41,372 nt of DNA from assembly GCA_028870275.1 (NCBI GenBank), contig JAGWPY010000174.1, positions 1-41,372 of the forward strand, written 5' to 3'. This DNA is from Gammaproteobacteria bacterium. GTDB taxonomy: Bacteria > Pseudomonadota > Gammaproteobacteria > Steroidobacterales > Steroidobacteraceae. The notes beneath the pieces were generated by a model that made no database searches, was not told the DNA's origin, and worked only from the letters and a program-made list of their open reading frames with translations. Made by a program: the position numbers and the translations under genes. The first letter of the stretch is position 1; every line of letters begins with the position of its first letter. Shown here piece by piece: positions 18,463-25,887 of the stretch.

Positions 18463-18497
18463 AAAAACGCCCCGGCAACCTTCCGGTTGCCGGGGCG
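18463..18497 (-). terminator. Rho-independent terminator of the small His/Lys-rich gene
   Basis: A perfect 13-bp stem, CGCCCCGGCAACC (18468-18480) with GGTTGCCGGGGCG (18485-18497), loop TTCC. Read on the minus strand it is followed by five T (A run at 18463-18467). It lies 52 bases after the stop of the 18550-18771 gene and before the formaldehyde dehydrogenase gene. Confidence 0.9.
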
Positions 18498-18549
18498 TCG
18501 TGCGACCTTGGACCGCGGAATCCGCGGCCGGCGGGTACGCGGAACGGCC

Positions 18550-18771
18550 TTACTTGGGCGCCGCTTCCTTCTTGGCCTTCTTCGCCATCTTCTTGTGGTG
18601 CTTCACGTGCTTGACATGGTGCTTCACGTGATGCTTCGCGTGCTTGGTCTCCTTCTTCGCCGGCGCGGTCGCGGCAGCCGGAGCGTCGGCGGCCTGGGCC
18701 ACGGCCAGCGAGCTGGCGGCAAGACCCAGCGACAGGAGGGCGGACATCATCAGTGTGGTGGACTTGGTCAT
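18550..18771 (-). CDS. Small exported His/Lys-rich protein
   Basis: 73 residues. A clear Sec signal peptide ends near residue 27 (AVAQA, then ADAP). The mature part of about 46 residues has an Ala/Pro stretch followed by a run built of HHVK/HVK/HHKK units (8 His, 14 Lys) and a KKAKKE tail. It would sit in the periplasm as a strongly basic, probably disordered peptide. Composition recalls the acid-shock protein Asr of enterobacteria and His-rich metal-binding peptides, but no homology can be claimed from composition alone. ATG 18771 has GGAG eight bases upstream, and a strong terminator follows, so it is its own small transcription unit. Confidence 0.8.
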   Translation of the reverse strand: MTKSTTLMMSALLSLGLAASSLAVAQAADAPAAATAPAKKETKHAKHHVKHHVKHVKHHKKMAKKAKKEAAPK

Positions 18772-18860
18772 TGATCTACTCCGGTGTGGATTGAAAACCA
18801 GGGTTCAGGATACGCGGTCCATCGCCCCATGAGCGGATATGAAGATCATTTCACCCAGGG

Positions 18861-18887
18861 CGGCGACGGCCGTCGCCGCGCGGCGAC
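18861..18887. other. Three alternating repeats forming mutually exclusive hairpins
   Basis: CGGCGAC (18861-18867), its complement GTCGCCG (18872-18878) and CGGCGAC again (18881-18887). The middle copy can pair with either flank: 18861-18878 is a perfect 18-base palindrome and 18872-18887 a perfect 16-base one. It lies between the DUF2127 gene's stop and the small exported protein gene, both on the minus strand. It may terminate the first or control the second. Confidence 0.45.
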
Positions 18888-18907
18888 AGAGCAACATTAA
18901 GAACCCT

Positions 18908-19411
18908 TTACCCTCGGGATGAACGGATTCCCCGGGCCGAGGACTGGCTCTGACGCAGCTGCCGGATCAGGAACCAGACGATCGCGACGTTGACGGCGAG
19001 CACGACGAAACGGCCCAATCGGGCGCGCTGCCAGAACTCCCAGAGTTCGAACGGGATCAGCGAAGCGGTGATCACGATGGTGAGCCACTCCGCCCAGCGG
19101 CGCCGCATCCACAGGCCGACGCCCTCCACCGAGAACACCAGCGCATAGGCGAGGGTGACGAAGCCGAGCGCCTGGACACGGGCGGCCGACAGTCCGCTGA
19201 ACCAGACCAGGATATCGAGCACCGCGTCGTGCTCCGGTCCCGAGGGCAAAGTCGACGCCCAGGAGTACAGCCGAGCAAGCACCGAGGCGTCGCGCAGCCG
19301 CAGTTCGCCGTAGGCGGCGCCGATCAGCAGGAACACCTTGGTGATCTTGTAGACCGCGATGGTGCGCAGGAGACCGAAGCGCGGCGGGGGATTCTTGACG
19401 GTACGCGTCAC
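18908..19411 (-). CDS. DUF2127-family membrane protein
   Basis: 167 residues with four likely membrane helices. The first carries the family pattern RTIAVYKITKVFLLIGAAYGELRL, followed by a soluble loop of about 45 residues. The C-terminal helices include FVTLAYALVFSVEGVGLWM and RRRWAEWLTIVITASLIPFELWEF, as in DUF2127. Function unknown. GTG 19411 is the chosen start because similarity to the family begins just after it. The frame is open further upstream inside the ABC ATPase gene, whose stop is 13 bases before. It is probably the last gene of that operon. Confidence 0.75.
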   Translation of the reverse strand: MTRTVKNPPPRFGLLRTIAVYKITKVFLLIGAAYGELRLRDASVLARLYSWASTLPSGPEHDAVLDILVWFSGLSAARVQALGFVTLAYALVFSVEGVGLWMRRRWAEWLTIVITASLIPFELWEFWQRARLGRFVVLAVNVAIVWFLIRQLRQSQSSARGIRSSRG

Positions 19412-19424
19412 CTCAGGGGCCGGC

Positions 19425-20732
19425 TCAGCTCGGATTCTCGAGACTGAACACCTCGTTGCCGTCGTCGTAGGCGAAAGCCTCGGCGTAGCGGCCCCAGTGG
19501 ACCACGGCGCGCAGCGTGTGCTCGGCGTCCTCTTCTCCCATGAAATCCTCGAGCTCGTCGATGAAGCGGGTCTTGCGCGCCGAATGCGAGGTCCTTTCGT
19601 CGAGCACGCGACGGATGTGGGCGGCGAGCGGCACATACGCGAGCAGATGTCGACGGAAGATGCGTTTGCGCTCGTCCTGATCGGCGTGGGCGAATGCGAG
19701 TCCGTCGTCGGTGATCTTGAGGTCGCCGCCCTCGAGTTCGGCGAAGCGCATCATCTGTAGGGTTTCGGCGACCGGAAACAGCTCGTCGATCTCCATCTGC
19801 AGATCCGAGGCGATCTCAGGCAGGTCGGCCTTGCCGTTGAACGGTGGCGCCGCCACCGCCTCGATCAGGCCGGCCTGGGCGTTCGACGAGACCGGCGGCA
19901 GCACGCTGCCGATACCGAGTCCCGGGAACCGCTCCTGCCGACCGACCGCCGCCGATCCCGTCGGCCGGGCGGTCATCTCCACGTAGATGCGTTCGACCTG
20001 GTCGCGGAAGCTCGGGTCCAGGCGGTTGCGCGGCTGCGGCAGCGCCACCTTGATCTCCGAGAGAATCCGTCCCGGGTTGCTGCCGAACACGAGGATCCGG
20101 TCGCACATCAGCACCGCCTCCTCGATGTTGTGGGTGACCAGCACGACACCCTTGATCGGCATGCGTCCCTCGGACCACAGGTCGAGGAAATCGGTGCGCA
20201 ACGTCTCCGCGGTGAGCACGTCGAGTGCGGAGAACGGTTCGTCCATCAGAAGGATGTTCGGGTGCACCACGAGCGCGCGCGCGAAGCCGACCCGTTGGCG
20301 CATGCCGCCCGACAACTCGCGCGGATAGGCCGACTCGAAGCCGTCGAGGCCGATCAGGTCGATCGCCGCAAGCGAGCGCTTGCGGATCTCGGCCTTTGGC
20401 ATGCGCTGCGCCTCGAGTCCCAGGGCGACGTTTTCGTAGACGGTGAGCCAGGGAAACAACGCGAAACTCTGGAAGACCATCGCGATGCCGGGCGCCGGTC
20501 CGTAGATCGGCTGGCCGAGGTAGGACAGTTCGCCGGCGCTCGGCTCGGCCAGGCCGGCGATCAGGCGCAACAAGGTCGACTTTCCGGACCCCGAGCGGCC
20601 GAGCAGGCCGATGATCTCGCCCTCGTGGATCTCGAGGTCCATGCCCTCGAGCACGAGGAGCTCGCCGCCGTCGGGCTTCGGGAAAGCCTTGCGGATGCCG
20701 GTGCATTTGAGGAGCGCTGCGCTGCCGTTCAT
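19425..20732 (-). CDS. ABC transporter ATPase with C-terminal AAA-associated domain (NitT/TauT type)
   Basis: 435 residues. The N-terminal 250 are a NitT/TauT/SsuB-class import ATPase: Walker A GRSGSGKST (45-53), Q-loop VFQSFALFPW, signature LSGGMRQ (140-146), Walker B ILLMDEP (160-166). The remaining part has the AAA-associated domain found on a subset of these ATPases, with a LPEIASDLQMEIDELFPVAE-like start and an acidic tail (FMGEEDAEHTL). The role of that extra domain is unknown. It energises the adjacent two-module permease gene, which ends 10 bases before this start. The substrate is undefined. Nitrate, sulfonate or bicarbonate are only family analogies. Confidence 0.88.
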   Translation of the reverse strand: MNGSAALLKCTGIRKAFPKPDGGELLVLEGMDLEIHEGEIIGLLGRSGSGKSTLLRLIAGLAEPSAGELSYLGQPIYGPAPGIAMVFQSFALFPWLTVYENVALGLEAQRMPKAEIRKRSLAAIDLIGLDGFESAYPRELSGGMRQRVGFARALVVHPNILLMDEPFSALDVLTAETLRTDFLDLWSEGRMPIKGVVLVTHNIEEAVLMCDRILVFGSNPGRILSEIKVALPQPRNRLDPSFRDQVERIYVEMTARPTGSAAVGRQERFPGLGIGSVLPPVSSNAQAGLIEAVAAPPFNGKADLPEIASDLQMEIDELFPVAETLQMMRFAELEGGDLKITDDGLAFAHADQDERKRIFRRHLLAYVPLAAHIRRVLDERTSHSARKTRFIDELEDFMGEEDAEHTLRAVVHWGRYAEAFAYDDGNEVFSLENPS

Positions 20733-20742
20733 CGCCAGGCCT

Positions 20743-22497
20743 TCAGGTCAGCCGAAACTTGCGCTCGGCATAGTAGTACAAAGGTCTCCAGAACAGCCGG
20801 TTCAATGCGACGACGAACAGGCTCATCACGCCGACACCCAGGACGATATGGTGAAAGTTGCCCGCCGCGGTCGCATCCGCGATGTAGGACCCCAGGCCCC
20901 GCGCCTCGATCGTCGTGTGGCCCCAGGAGACCAGCTCCGCAACCTGCGCGGCGTTCCAGGATCCTCCGGACGCGGTAATCGCGCCGGTCACGTAATACGG
21001 CAGAACGCCGGGCAGAGCGACTTTTCGCCACCATAGCCAGCCGCGCAGGCCGAGGTTGGCCGAGGCGTACCGCAGCTCGGTCGGCAGCGCCGCCGCGCCG
21101 GCGATCACGTTGAAGAGGATATACCACTGCGTGCCGAGGATCATCAGCGGACTGAGCCAGATGTCCGGCTTCAATTTCAGCACGACGATCCCGTAGATCG
21201 CGATCGGAAACAGGAGGTTCGCGGGAAACGCCGCCATGAACTGCGCGATCGGCTGTACGTACTCCGCGACCCGCGGCCTGAGGCCCACCCAGACACCGAT
21301 CGGCACCCAGATGAGGCTCGCCAATCCGATCAATACGAACACCCGCACCATCGTGAGCAGCGCGAGCGTGACGACGTGGAGGAATTCCCGCAGTCCCGTA
21401 TTGGAGACCAGGTCCGCGGCGAGGCGCCAGACGCCGAGCAGCACCAGGACGGCAACCAGCGCGACCCAGATGCGGTCCTTGCCGCGACTGCGCCGCAGAC
21501 CCTGCGGGTCCGGCGGCGGCGGGTCGTAACGCTGAACGACGCGGCTGGTCCAGAGCACGGTCGCATGGAAGGCGAGCCTCGCGGCCTGGATCAACCGCGA
21601 CCGGCGCATCATCGTCAGTGCCCAGGACTGCGGCTCGCGCAGGCCGGGCTCCTGTTCGACGCGGAACCGGTCGACCCAGGCCACCAGCGGTCGGAACAGC
21701 AGCTGATCGTAGGCCAGGATCACCAGGAACATCGTCAGGATCGCCCAACCGATCGCCTTCAGGTTGCGCTGCTCGATCGCCAGGGCGATGTATGAACCGA
21801 CGCCGGGCAGGGTCACGCTGGTCCGCCCCACGCTGATCGACTCCGAGGCGACCACGAAGAACCAGCCGCCGGACATCGACATCATCATGTTCCAGATCAA
21901 CGCCGGCAGGCCGAACGGTACCTCCAGTTGCCAGAATCGCATCCAGGGCGAGAGTCGGAACGACTCCGCGGCCTCGGACAGCTCCGTCGGAATCGTGCGC
22001 AGCGACTGATAGAAGCTGAACGCCATGTTCCAGGCCTGGCTGGTGAAGATCAGGAAGATCGAGGCGAACTCGGCTCCCAGCACCCGGCCCGGCGCGAGCG
22101 ACATGAAGAAGACGTAGGTCACCGACAGGAAGCCGAAGATCGGCACGGATTGCAGGATGTCGAGGATCGGTACCAGGAGCTTGCCGGCCCGTTCGCTCTT
22201 CGCGGCCCAGGTCGCGTAGGTCAACGTGAACACCAGCGAGGCGAACAGAGCGATGAGCATGCGCAGCGTGGTCCGCGCCGCATACATCGGCAGGAAGTAC
22301 GGGTCGAGCGACATCGGCGTGACGCGCAGCTGCGCGAGCGGCACGAACATGCCGCGGGCGGCGTTGCCGAGGAAGGCGATCAGGCCGATGACCACGACGA
22401 ACGCGGCGAGATCCCAGCGGGAGGCGAGATCCCGCAGGAAGCCGAAGGGCTCGAAGCGCGGCGCCGCGGCGCCGGATTCTGGCGTGGAGTCGCTCAT
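20743..22497 (-). CDS. ABC transporter permease, two fused permease modules
   Basis: 584 residues with about twelve membrane helices. It has two binding-protein-dependent transport (BPD) modules in tandem. The first holds AESFRLSPWMRFWQLEVPFGLPALIW (about 175-200), the EAA loop that docks the ATPase. The second has the matching ANLGLRGWLWWRKVALPGVLPYYVTG near residue 500. Between them is a basic linker. Fusion of both halves into one chain is seen in a subgroup of NitT/TauT-like importers. No periplasmic binding protein gene accompanies it here. The start MSDSTPES at 22497 is preferred over the upstream ATG at 22536, which adds a non-conserved basic stretch. Confidence 0.87.
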   Translation of the reverse strand: MSDSTPESGAAAPRFEPFGFLRDLASRWDLAAFVVVIGLIAFLGNAARGMFVPLAQLRVTPMSLDPYFLPMYAARTTLRMLIALFASLVFTLTYATWAAKSERAGKLLVPILDILQSVPIFGFLSVTYVFFMSLAPGRVLGAEFASIFLIFTSQAWNMAFSFYQSLRTIPTELSEAAESFRLSPWMRFWQLEVPFGLPALIWNMMMSMSGGWFFVVASESISVGRTSVTLPGVGSYIALAIEQRNLKAIGWAILTMFLVILAYDQLLFRPLVAWVDRFRVEQEPGLREPQSWALTMMRRSRLIQAARLAFHATVLWTSRVVQRYDPPPPDPQGLRRSRGKDRIWVALVAVLVLLGVWRLAADLVSNTGLREFLHVVTLALLTMVRVFVLIGLASLIWVPIGVWVGLRPRVAEYVQPIAQFMAAFPANLLFPIAIYGIVVLKLKPDIWLSPLMILGTQWYILFNVIAGAAALPTELRYASANLGLRGWLWWRKVALPGVLPYYVTGAITASGGSWNAAQVAELVSWGHTTIEARGLGSYIADATAAGNFHHIVLGVGVMSLFVVALNRLFWRPLYYYAERKFRLT

Positions 22498-22552
22498 GGC
22501 TGCATCGACGCGGCGAGGCCGGCGTAAAGTCGGCATTCTCGCAGGACAAACG

Positions 22553-22570
22553 CGGCACTAGCTAGTACCG
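22553..22570. promoter_or_regulatory. Near-perfect palindrome upstream of the MFS exporter, possible operator
   Basis: CGGCACTAG/CTAGTACCG (9+9 bases, one mismatch; the core ACTAGCTAGT at 22557-22566 is perfect). It is followed by six T at 22577-22582. It lies in the 112-base divergent gap between the ABC permease gene and the fsr-like gene. A dyad this compact is more like a protein-binding site than a terminator. No regulator gene is adjacent. Confidence 0.4.
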
Positions 22571-22609
22571 TATGCGTTTTTTCGACTCCAGGTCCTTTGG
22601 CTGACGATC

Positions 22610-23878
22610 ATGCAAGACGGTCCGGCGATCGACGCAGGCGCGGCGGACACCTCATCCGGTGAGGCGGCCTCCGCGGACGGCACCCGGTTCAGAGTGCTCG
22701 GGGCGATCAGTTTCTCGCACTTCCTGAACGACATGATCCAGTCGCTCATCGTGGCGATCTATCCGTTGCTCAAGGGCACGTTCGCGCTCTCGTTCACGCA
22801 GATCGGCCTGATCACGCTCACCTACCAGCTCTGCGCCTCGATGCTCCAGCCGGCGGTCGGGGCCTATACCGACCGCCATCCCCAGGCGCACGCGCTCAGC
22901 GCCGGCATGAGTCTCACGCTCGCGGGACTGCTCGCGCTCGCCTTCGCACCCAGTTACGGCTGGGTACTGGTCGCCGCCGCGCTGATCGGCTGCGGGTCGG
23001 CGATCTTCCACCCCGAATCCTCGCGGATCGCCCGGCTCGCCTCCGGTGGGCGGCACGGGCTCGCGCAGTCGATCTTCCAGGTCGGTGGCAACACGGGCAG
23101 CGCGACCGGGCCGCTGCTCGCCGCATGGCTCATCATGCCCCGCGGCCGCGGCAGCGTCGCGTGGTTCGCGATCGCGGCGCTGGTCGCCGCGACGGTGCTG
23201 TGGAACGTCGGTGGCTGGTATCGCCGCCAGCACCTTTCGGGCGGCCGCCCCGCCCGACCCCAGGTCCCGAGCCCCGTGCCGCGGTCGGTCGCGCTTCGTT
23301 CGCTGGCGATTCTCCTGGTGCTGATCTTCTCCAAGTATTTCTATCTCGCCAGCATCGGCAGCTATTACGCCTTCTACCTGATGCACAAATTCCACCTGGC
23401 GGCCACCAGCGCGCAGATCTACCTGTTCGTGTTCCTGTTCGCGGTCGCGCTCGGCACCGTATTCGGCGGGCCGGTCGGCGACCGCATCGGCCGCAAGCGG
23501 GTCATCTGGGCATCGATCCTCGGCGTGGCGCCGTTCACCCTCGTCCTGCCCTACGTCGATCTCGAATGGACCATGATCCTCAGTTTCCTGATCGGCCTGA
23601 TCCTCGCCTCGGCGTTTTCCGCCATCCTCGTCTACGCGCAGGAACTCTTCCCCGGCAAAGTGGGCACCATATCGGGCCTTTTCTTCGGGCTCGCGTTCGG
23701 CGTGGGGGGCATCGGCGCAGCGGTGCTCGGCGCGCTCGCCGACAGCCGCGGTATCGAGTTCGTCTACCGGCTTTGCGCCTTCCTGCCGCTGCTCGGCGCG
23801 GCGGCCGCGTTCCTGCCGGACATCGAGCACGGGCGGACGCGCAACGCCCTTGAGCCCGCCGGCGGGCCAGGCGGCTAG
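22610..23878 (+). CDS. fsr: MFS exporter of the fosmidomycin resistance (Fsr) type
   Basis: 422 residues, about 12 membrane helices after a 25-30 residue hydrophilic N-terminus. The first helix region reads LGAISFSHFLNDMIQSLIVAIYPLLK, then ALSFTQIGLITLTYQLCASMLQPAVGAYTDRHP, as in Fsr of E. coli and relatives. FHPESSRIARLASGGRHGLAQSIFQVGGN and the second-half motif GGPVGDRIGRKRVIW confirm an MFS antiporter. Known members export fosmidomycin, and the natural substrate is unclear. The TAG stop overlaps the stop of the convergent hydrogenase-like small subunit gene inside CTAG (23875-23878). Confidence 0.88.
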   Translation: MQDGPAIDAGAADTSSGEAASADGTRFRVLGAISFSHFLNDMIQSLIVAIYPLLKGTFALSFTQIGLITLTYQLCASMLQPAVGAYTDRHPQAHALSAGMSLTLAGLLALAFAPSYGWVLVAAALIGCGSAIFHPESSRIARLASGGRHGLAQSIFQVGGNTGSATGPLLAAWLIMPRGRGSVAWFAIAALVAATVLWNVGGWYRRQHLSGGRPARPQVPSPVPRSVALRSLAILLVLIFSKYFYLASIGSYYAFYLMHKFHLAATSAQIYLFVFLFAVALGTVFGGPVGDRIGRKRVIWASILGVAPFTLVLPYVDLEWTMILSFLIGLILASAFSAILVYAQELFPGKVGTISGLFFGLAFGVGGIGAAVLGALADSRGIEFVYRLCAFLPLLGAAAAFLPDIEHGRTRNALEPAGGPGG

Positions 23879-24396
23879 GCGCCCCGCGCGGCCTCGATCA
23901 CCGTCAGCAATCCCGCGAGCAGCCGCGTCGGGCTCGGCGGACAGCCTGCGATCGTCGCATCGACCGGGATCACGTTGGAGATGCGTCCGAGGCTCTCACC
24001 GCTTTCGCCGAAGACCCCTCCCGTGGCGGCGCAATCCCCGACCGCCACCACGAGCTTCGGGTCGGGCGTCGCCTCGTAGGTGCGCAGCAGCGCCTCGCGC
24101 ATGTTGCGCGTCACCGGCCCCGTCACGAGCAGCAGGTCGGCATGGCGCGGACTCGCCACGAACCTCACCCCTAAGCCTTCGATGTTGTAGATCGGATTGC
24201 CGAGCGCGTTGATCTCGAGCTCGCAGGCATTGCACGAACCGGCATCGACCACGCGAATGCACAGTGCCCGCCCCAGGATCTCGAGGATCCGGCCCTGCAG
24301 GGCCTCGCGCTCACGCGCCGCGGCTGCGGCGCTCGCCGCGGGGGGCGGTTCGCTCACGCAACCGACGCGTCGGATCTTCTGCAAGGTCTTCAGCAT
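23875..24396 (-). CDS. hyfI: Group 4 hydrogenase/complex I-like small subunit (NuoB/HyfI type)
   Basis: 173 residues, last gene of the operon. It matches the NuoB/HycG/HyfI small subunit that carries one 4Fe-4S cluster next to the large subunit. All four likely ligands are present: C55 and C58 (GSCNACELEINAL), C122 (VVAVGDCAATGG) and C152 (IAGCPPSP). The CxxC spacing is the hydrogenase-type form, not the adjacent CC of respiratory complex I. An Ala-rich stretch near residues 20-28 is unusual. It starts seven bases after the large subunit stop. With an intact cluster it should still transfer electrons even though its partner has no NiFe site. Confidence 0.88.
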   Translation of the reverse strand: MLKTLQKIRRVGCVSEPPPAASAAAAAREREALQGRILEILGRALCIRVVDAGSCNACELEINALGNPIYNIEGLGVRFVASPRHADLLLVTGPVTRNMREALLRTYEATPDPKLVVAVGDCAATGGVFGESGESLGRISNVIPVDATIAGCPPSPTRLLAGLLTVIEAARGA

Positions 24397-24403
24397 GGCG
24401 CCC

Positions 24404-25885
24404 CTAGAGATCGTGTCCGCTGTAGGACAGGTTGAACGACTTGTTGATCAACGGGAAGTCGGGGACGATGTTGCCGATGATCGCGTGCTCGAGCACCGGC
24501 CAGTTCTGCCAGGACGGGTCGTGCGGGTGACAGAACCGGATCCGGCCCGCCTCACCGATCGACAGCGCCACCAGCACCGGTCCGCGCCAGCCCTCGACCA
24601 GTCCGACCCCGAACCCGTCCTCGCATGCGGGCGGCGGCGCGATCGACTCGCCCGCCGGCAGCCCTTCGAGTATGCGCCCGACCAGCCGGCAACTTTCGGC
24701 AAGCTCTTCGAACCTCTGTTCGACACGCGCGGCGACGTCGCCGCCGGTGGCGCCGCATTTCGCCGGGCCGAGGCGATCGTAGGGCGCCCACGGACGGTCG
24801 ATGCGCAGATCCTGAGCCTGACCACTCGCGCGACCCGCGAGACCCGTGAGCCCGAGCCGCGCGGCGAGTTCCGGCGTGACCGTTCCCGCGCCCGCAAACC
24901 GGTCGCGCAGCCCCGCATGTTCGTCATAGATCGAACGCAGCTCGATGCTCTCGGCCGCCACCGCGGTCACCGTGTCCGCCAGGACCGCGGCGCCCGAGCG
25001 ACTCAGATCCACGCGCATGCCACCCGGCGCCACGGCATCGAGCAGGTAGCGTTGCCCCAGAGCGGTCTCGCTTGCCCGCAGCACCTGCTCCTTCAGCCGG
25101 GAGAACTGCGTCAATCCGAACGCGAAACCCGCGTCGTTGCCGAGCGCGCCGAGGTCGCCGAGGTGGTTCTCGATCCGTTCGAGCTCGAGCGCGAGCGCGC
25201 GCAGCCAGGCGGCGCGCGGCGGAATCTCATGCTTCGAGGCGCCCTCGAGCGCCTGGCAGTAGGCCCAGGCGTAGGCAACCGCCGAATCGCCGCTGACGCG
25301 CGCCGCGAGCCGATGGCCCTCGAGTGCGTCGAATTCGCGGAATCGCCGCTCGATATCCTTGTGCGCGTAACCCAGCCGCTGCTCGAGCCGCAGCACCTTC
25401 TCGCCGACCACGGAGAAGCGGAAATGCCCCGGCTCGATGATGCCCGCATGAACGGGGCCGACCGGGATCTCGTGCACCCCATCGCCCGCGACGCGCACGA
25501 ACGGATAGTCGCCGCCATCACCGTGACGCAGCCATGGCCGCGGGTCCATGGCCGAGGCCCGCAGGCCGACCAGGTCGCGCACCGCGCGCTGCATGCGCGC
25601 GGCGAATGGAAAGAGGTCCTGCAGACCCGGGTATTCGCTCGACGAATCATCGCCGGCGCCGCAGCCGAGCGCCGCGATCAGCAGGCCGTGCGCGGCATCG
25701 TAGGCCGCGAAGACCGTCGGCTCGCCCGCCTCGCCGCCCTGCCCCCATAAGGCCAGCAGGCGTGCGCCGGCCGCGGCGAAGTCCTCGGCGATGGCGCGCC
25801 ATTCGCCGCGACCGGCCCGCACCAGGCGCGCTCCGGGTGCGCCACCGATCGGCCGGCCACGATCGAACCAGGCCCGGTGCCCCAA
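24404..25885 (-). CDS. hyfG: Hydrogenase-like large subunit lacking all NiFe ligands (HyfG/NuoCD type)
   Basis: 493 residues: an N-terminal NuoC-like part (about 1-115) and a NuoD/hydrogenase large-subunit part. In true group 4 hydrogenases the NiFe centre is held by RVCGxC-type and DPCxxC motifs. Here the first reads RVSGDS (S198, S201 in place of both Cys). The C-terminal end reads NLSYSGHDL (S487 and G490 in place of both Cys). None of the six cysteines in the protein can replace them by position. H2 chemistry is therefore not expected. The start is TTG 25885, with GGAGGAGG at 25892-25899 inside the end of hyfF. The frame upstream of it only shadows hyfF. The residue substitutions are seen directly. 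The lost activity follows from known enzymes. Confidence 0.88.
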   Translation of the reverse strand: MGHRAWFDRGRPIGGAPGARLVRAGRGEWRAIAEDFAAAGARLLALWGQGGEAGEPTVFAAYDAAHGLLIAALGCGAGDDSSSEYPGLQDLFPFAARMQRAVRDLVGLRASAMDPRPWLRHGDGGDYPFVRVAGDGVHEIPVGPVHAGIIEPGHFRFSVVGEKVLRLEQRLGYAHKDIERRFREFDALEGHRLAARVSGDSAVAYAWAYCQALEGASKHEIPPRAAWLRALALELERIENHLGDLGALGNDAGFAFGLTQFSRLKEQVLRASETALGQRYLLDAVAPGGMRVDLSRSGAAVLADTVTAVAAESIELRSIYDEHAGLRDRFAGAGTVTPELAARLGLTGLAGRASGQAQDLRIDRPWAPYDRLGPAKCGATGGDVAARVEQRFEELAESCRLVGRILEGLPAGESIAPPPACEDGFGVGLVEGWRGPVLVALSIGEAGRIRFCHPHDPSWQNWPVLEHAIIGNIVPDFPLINKSFNLSYSGHDL

Positions 25886-25887
25886 CT

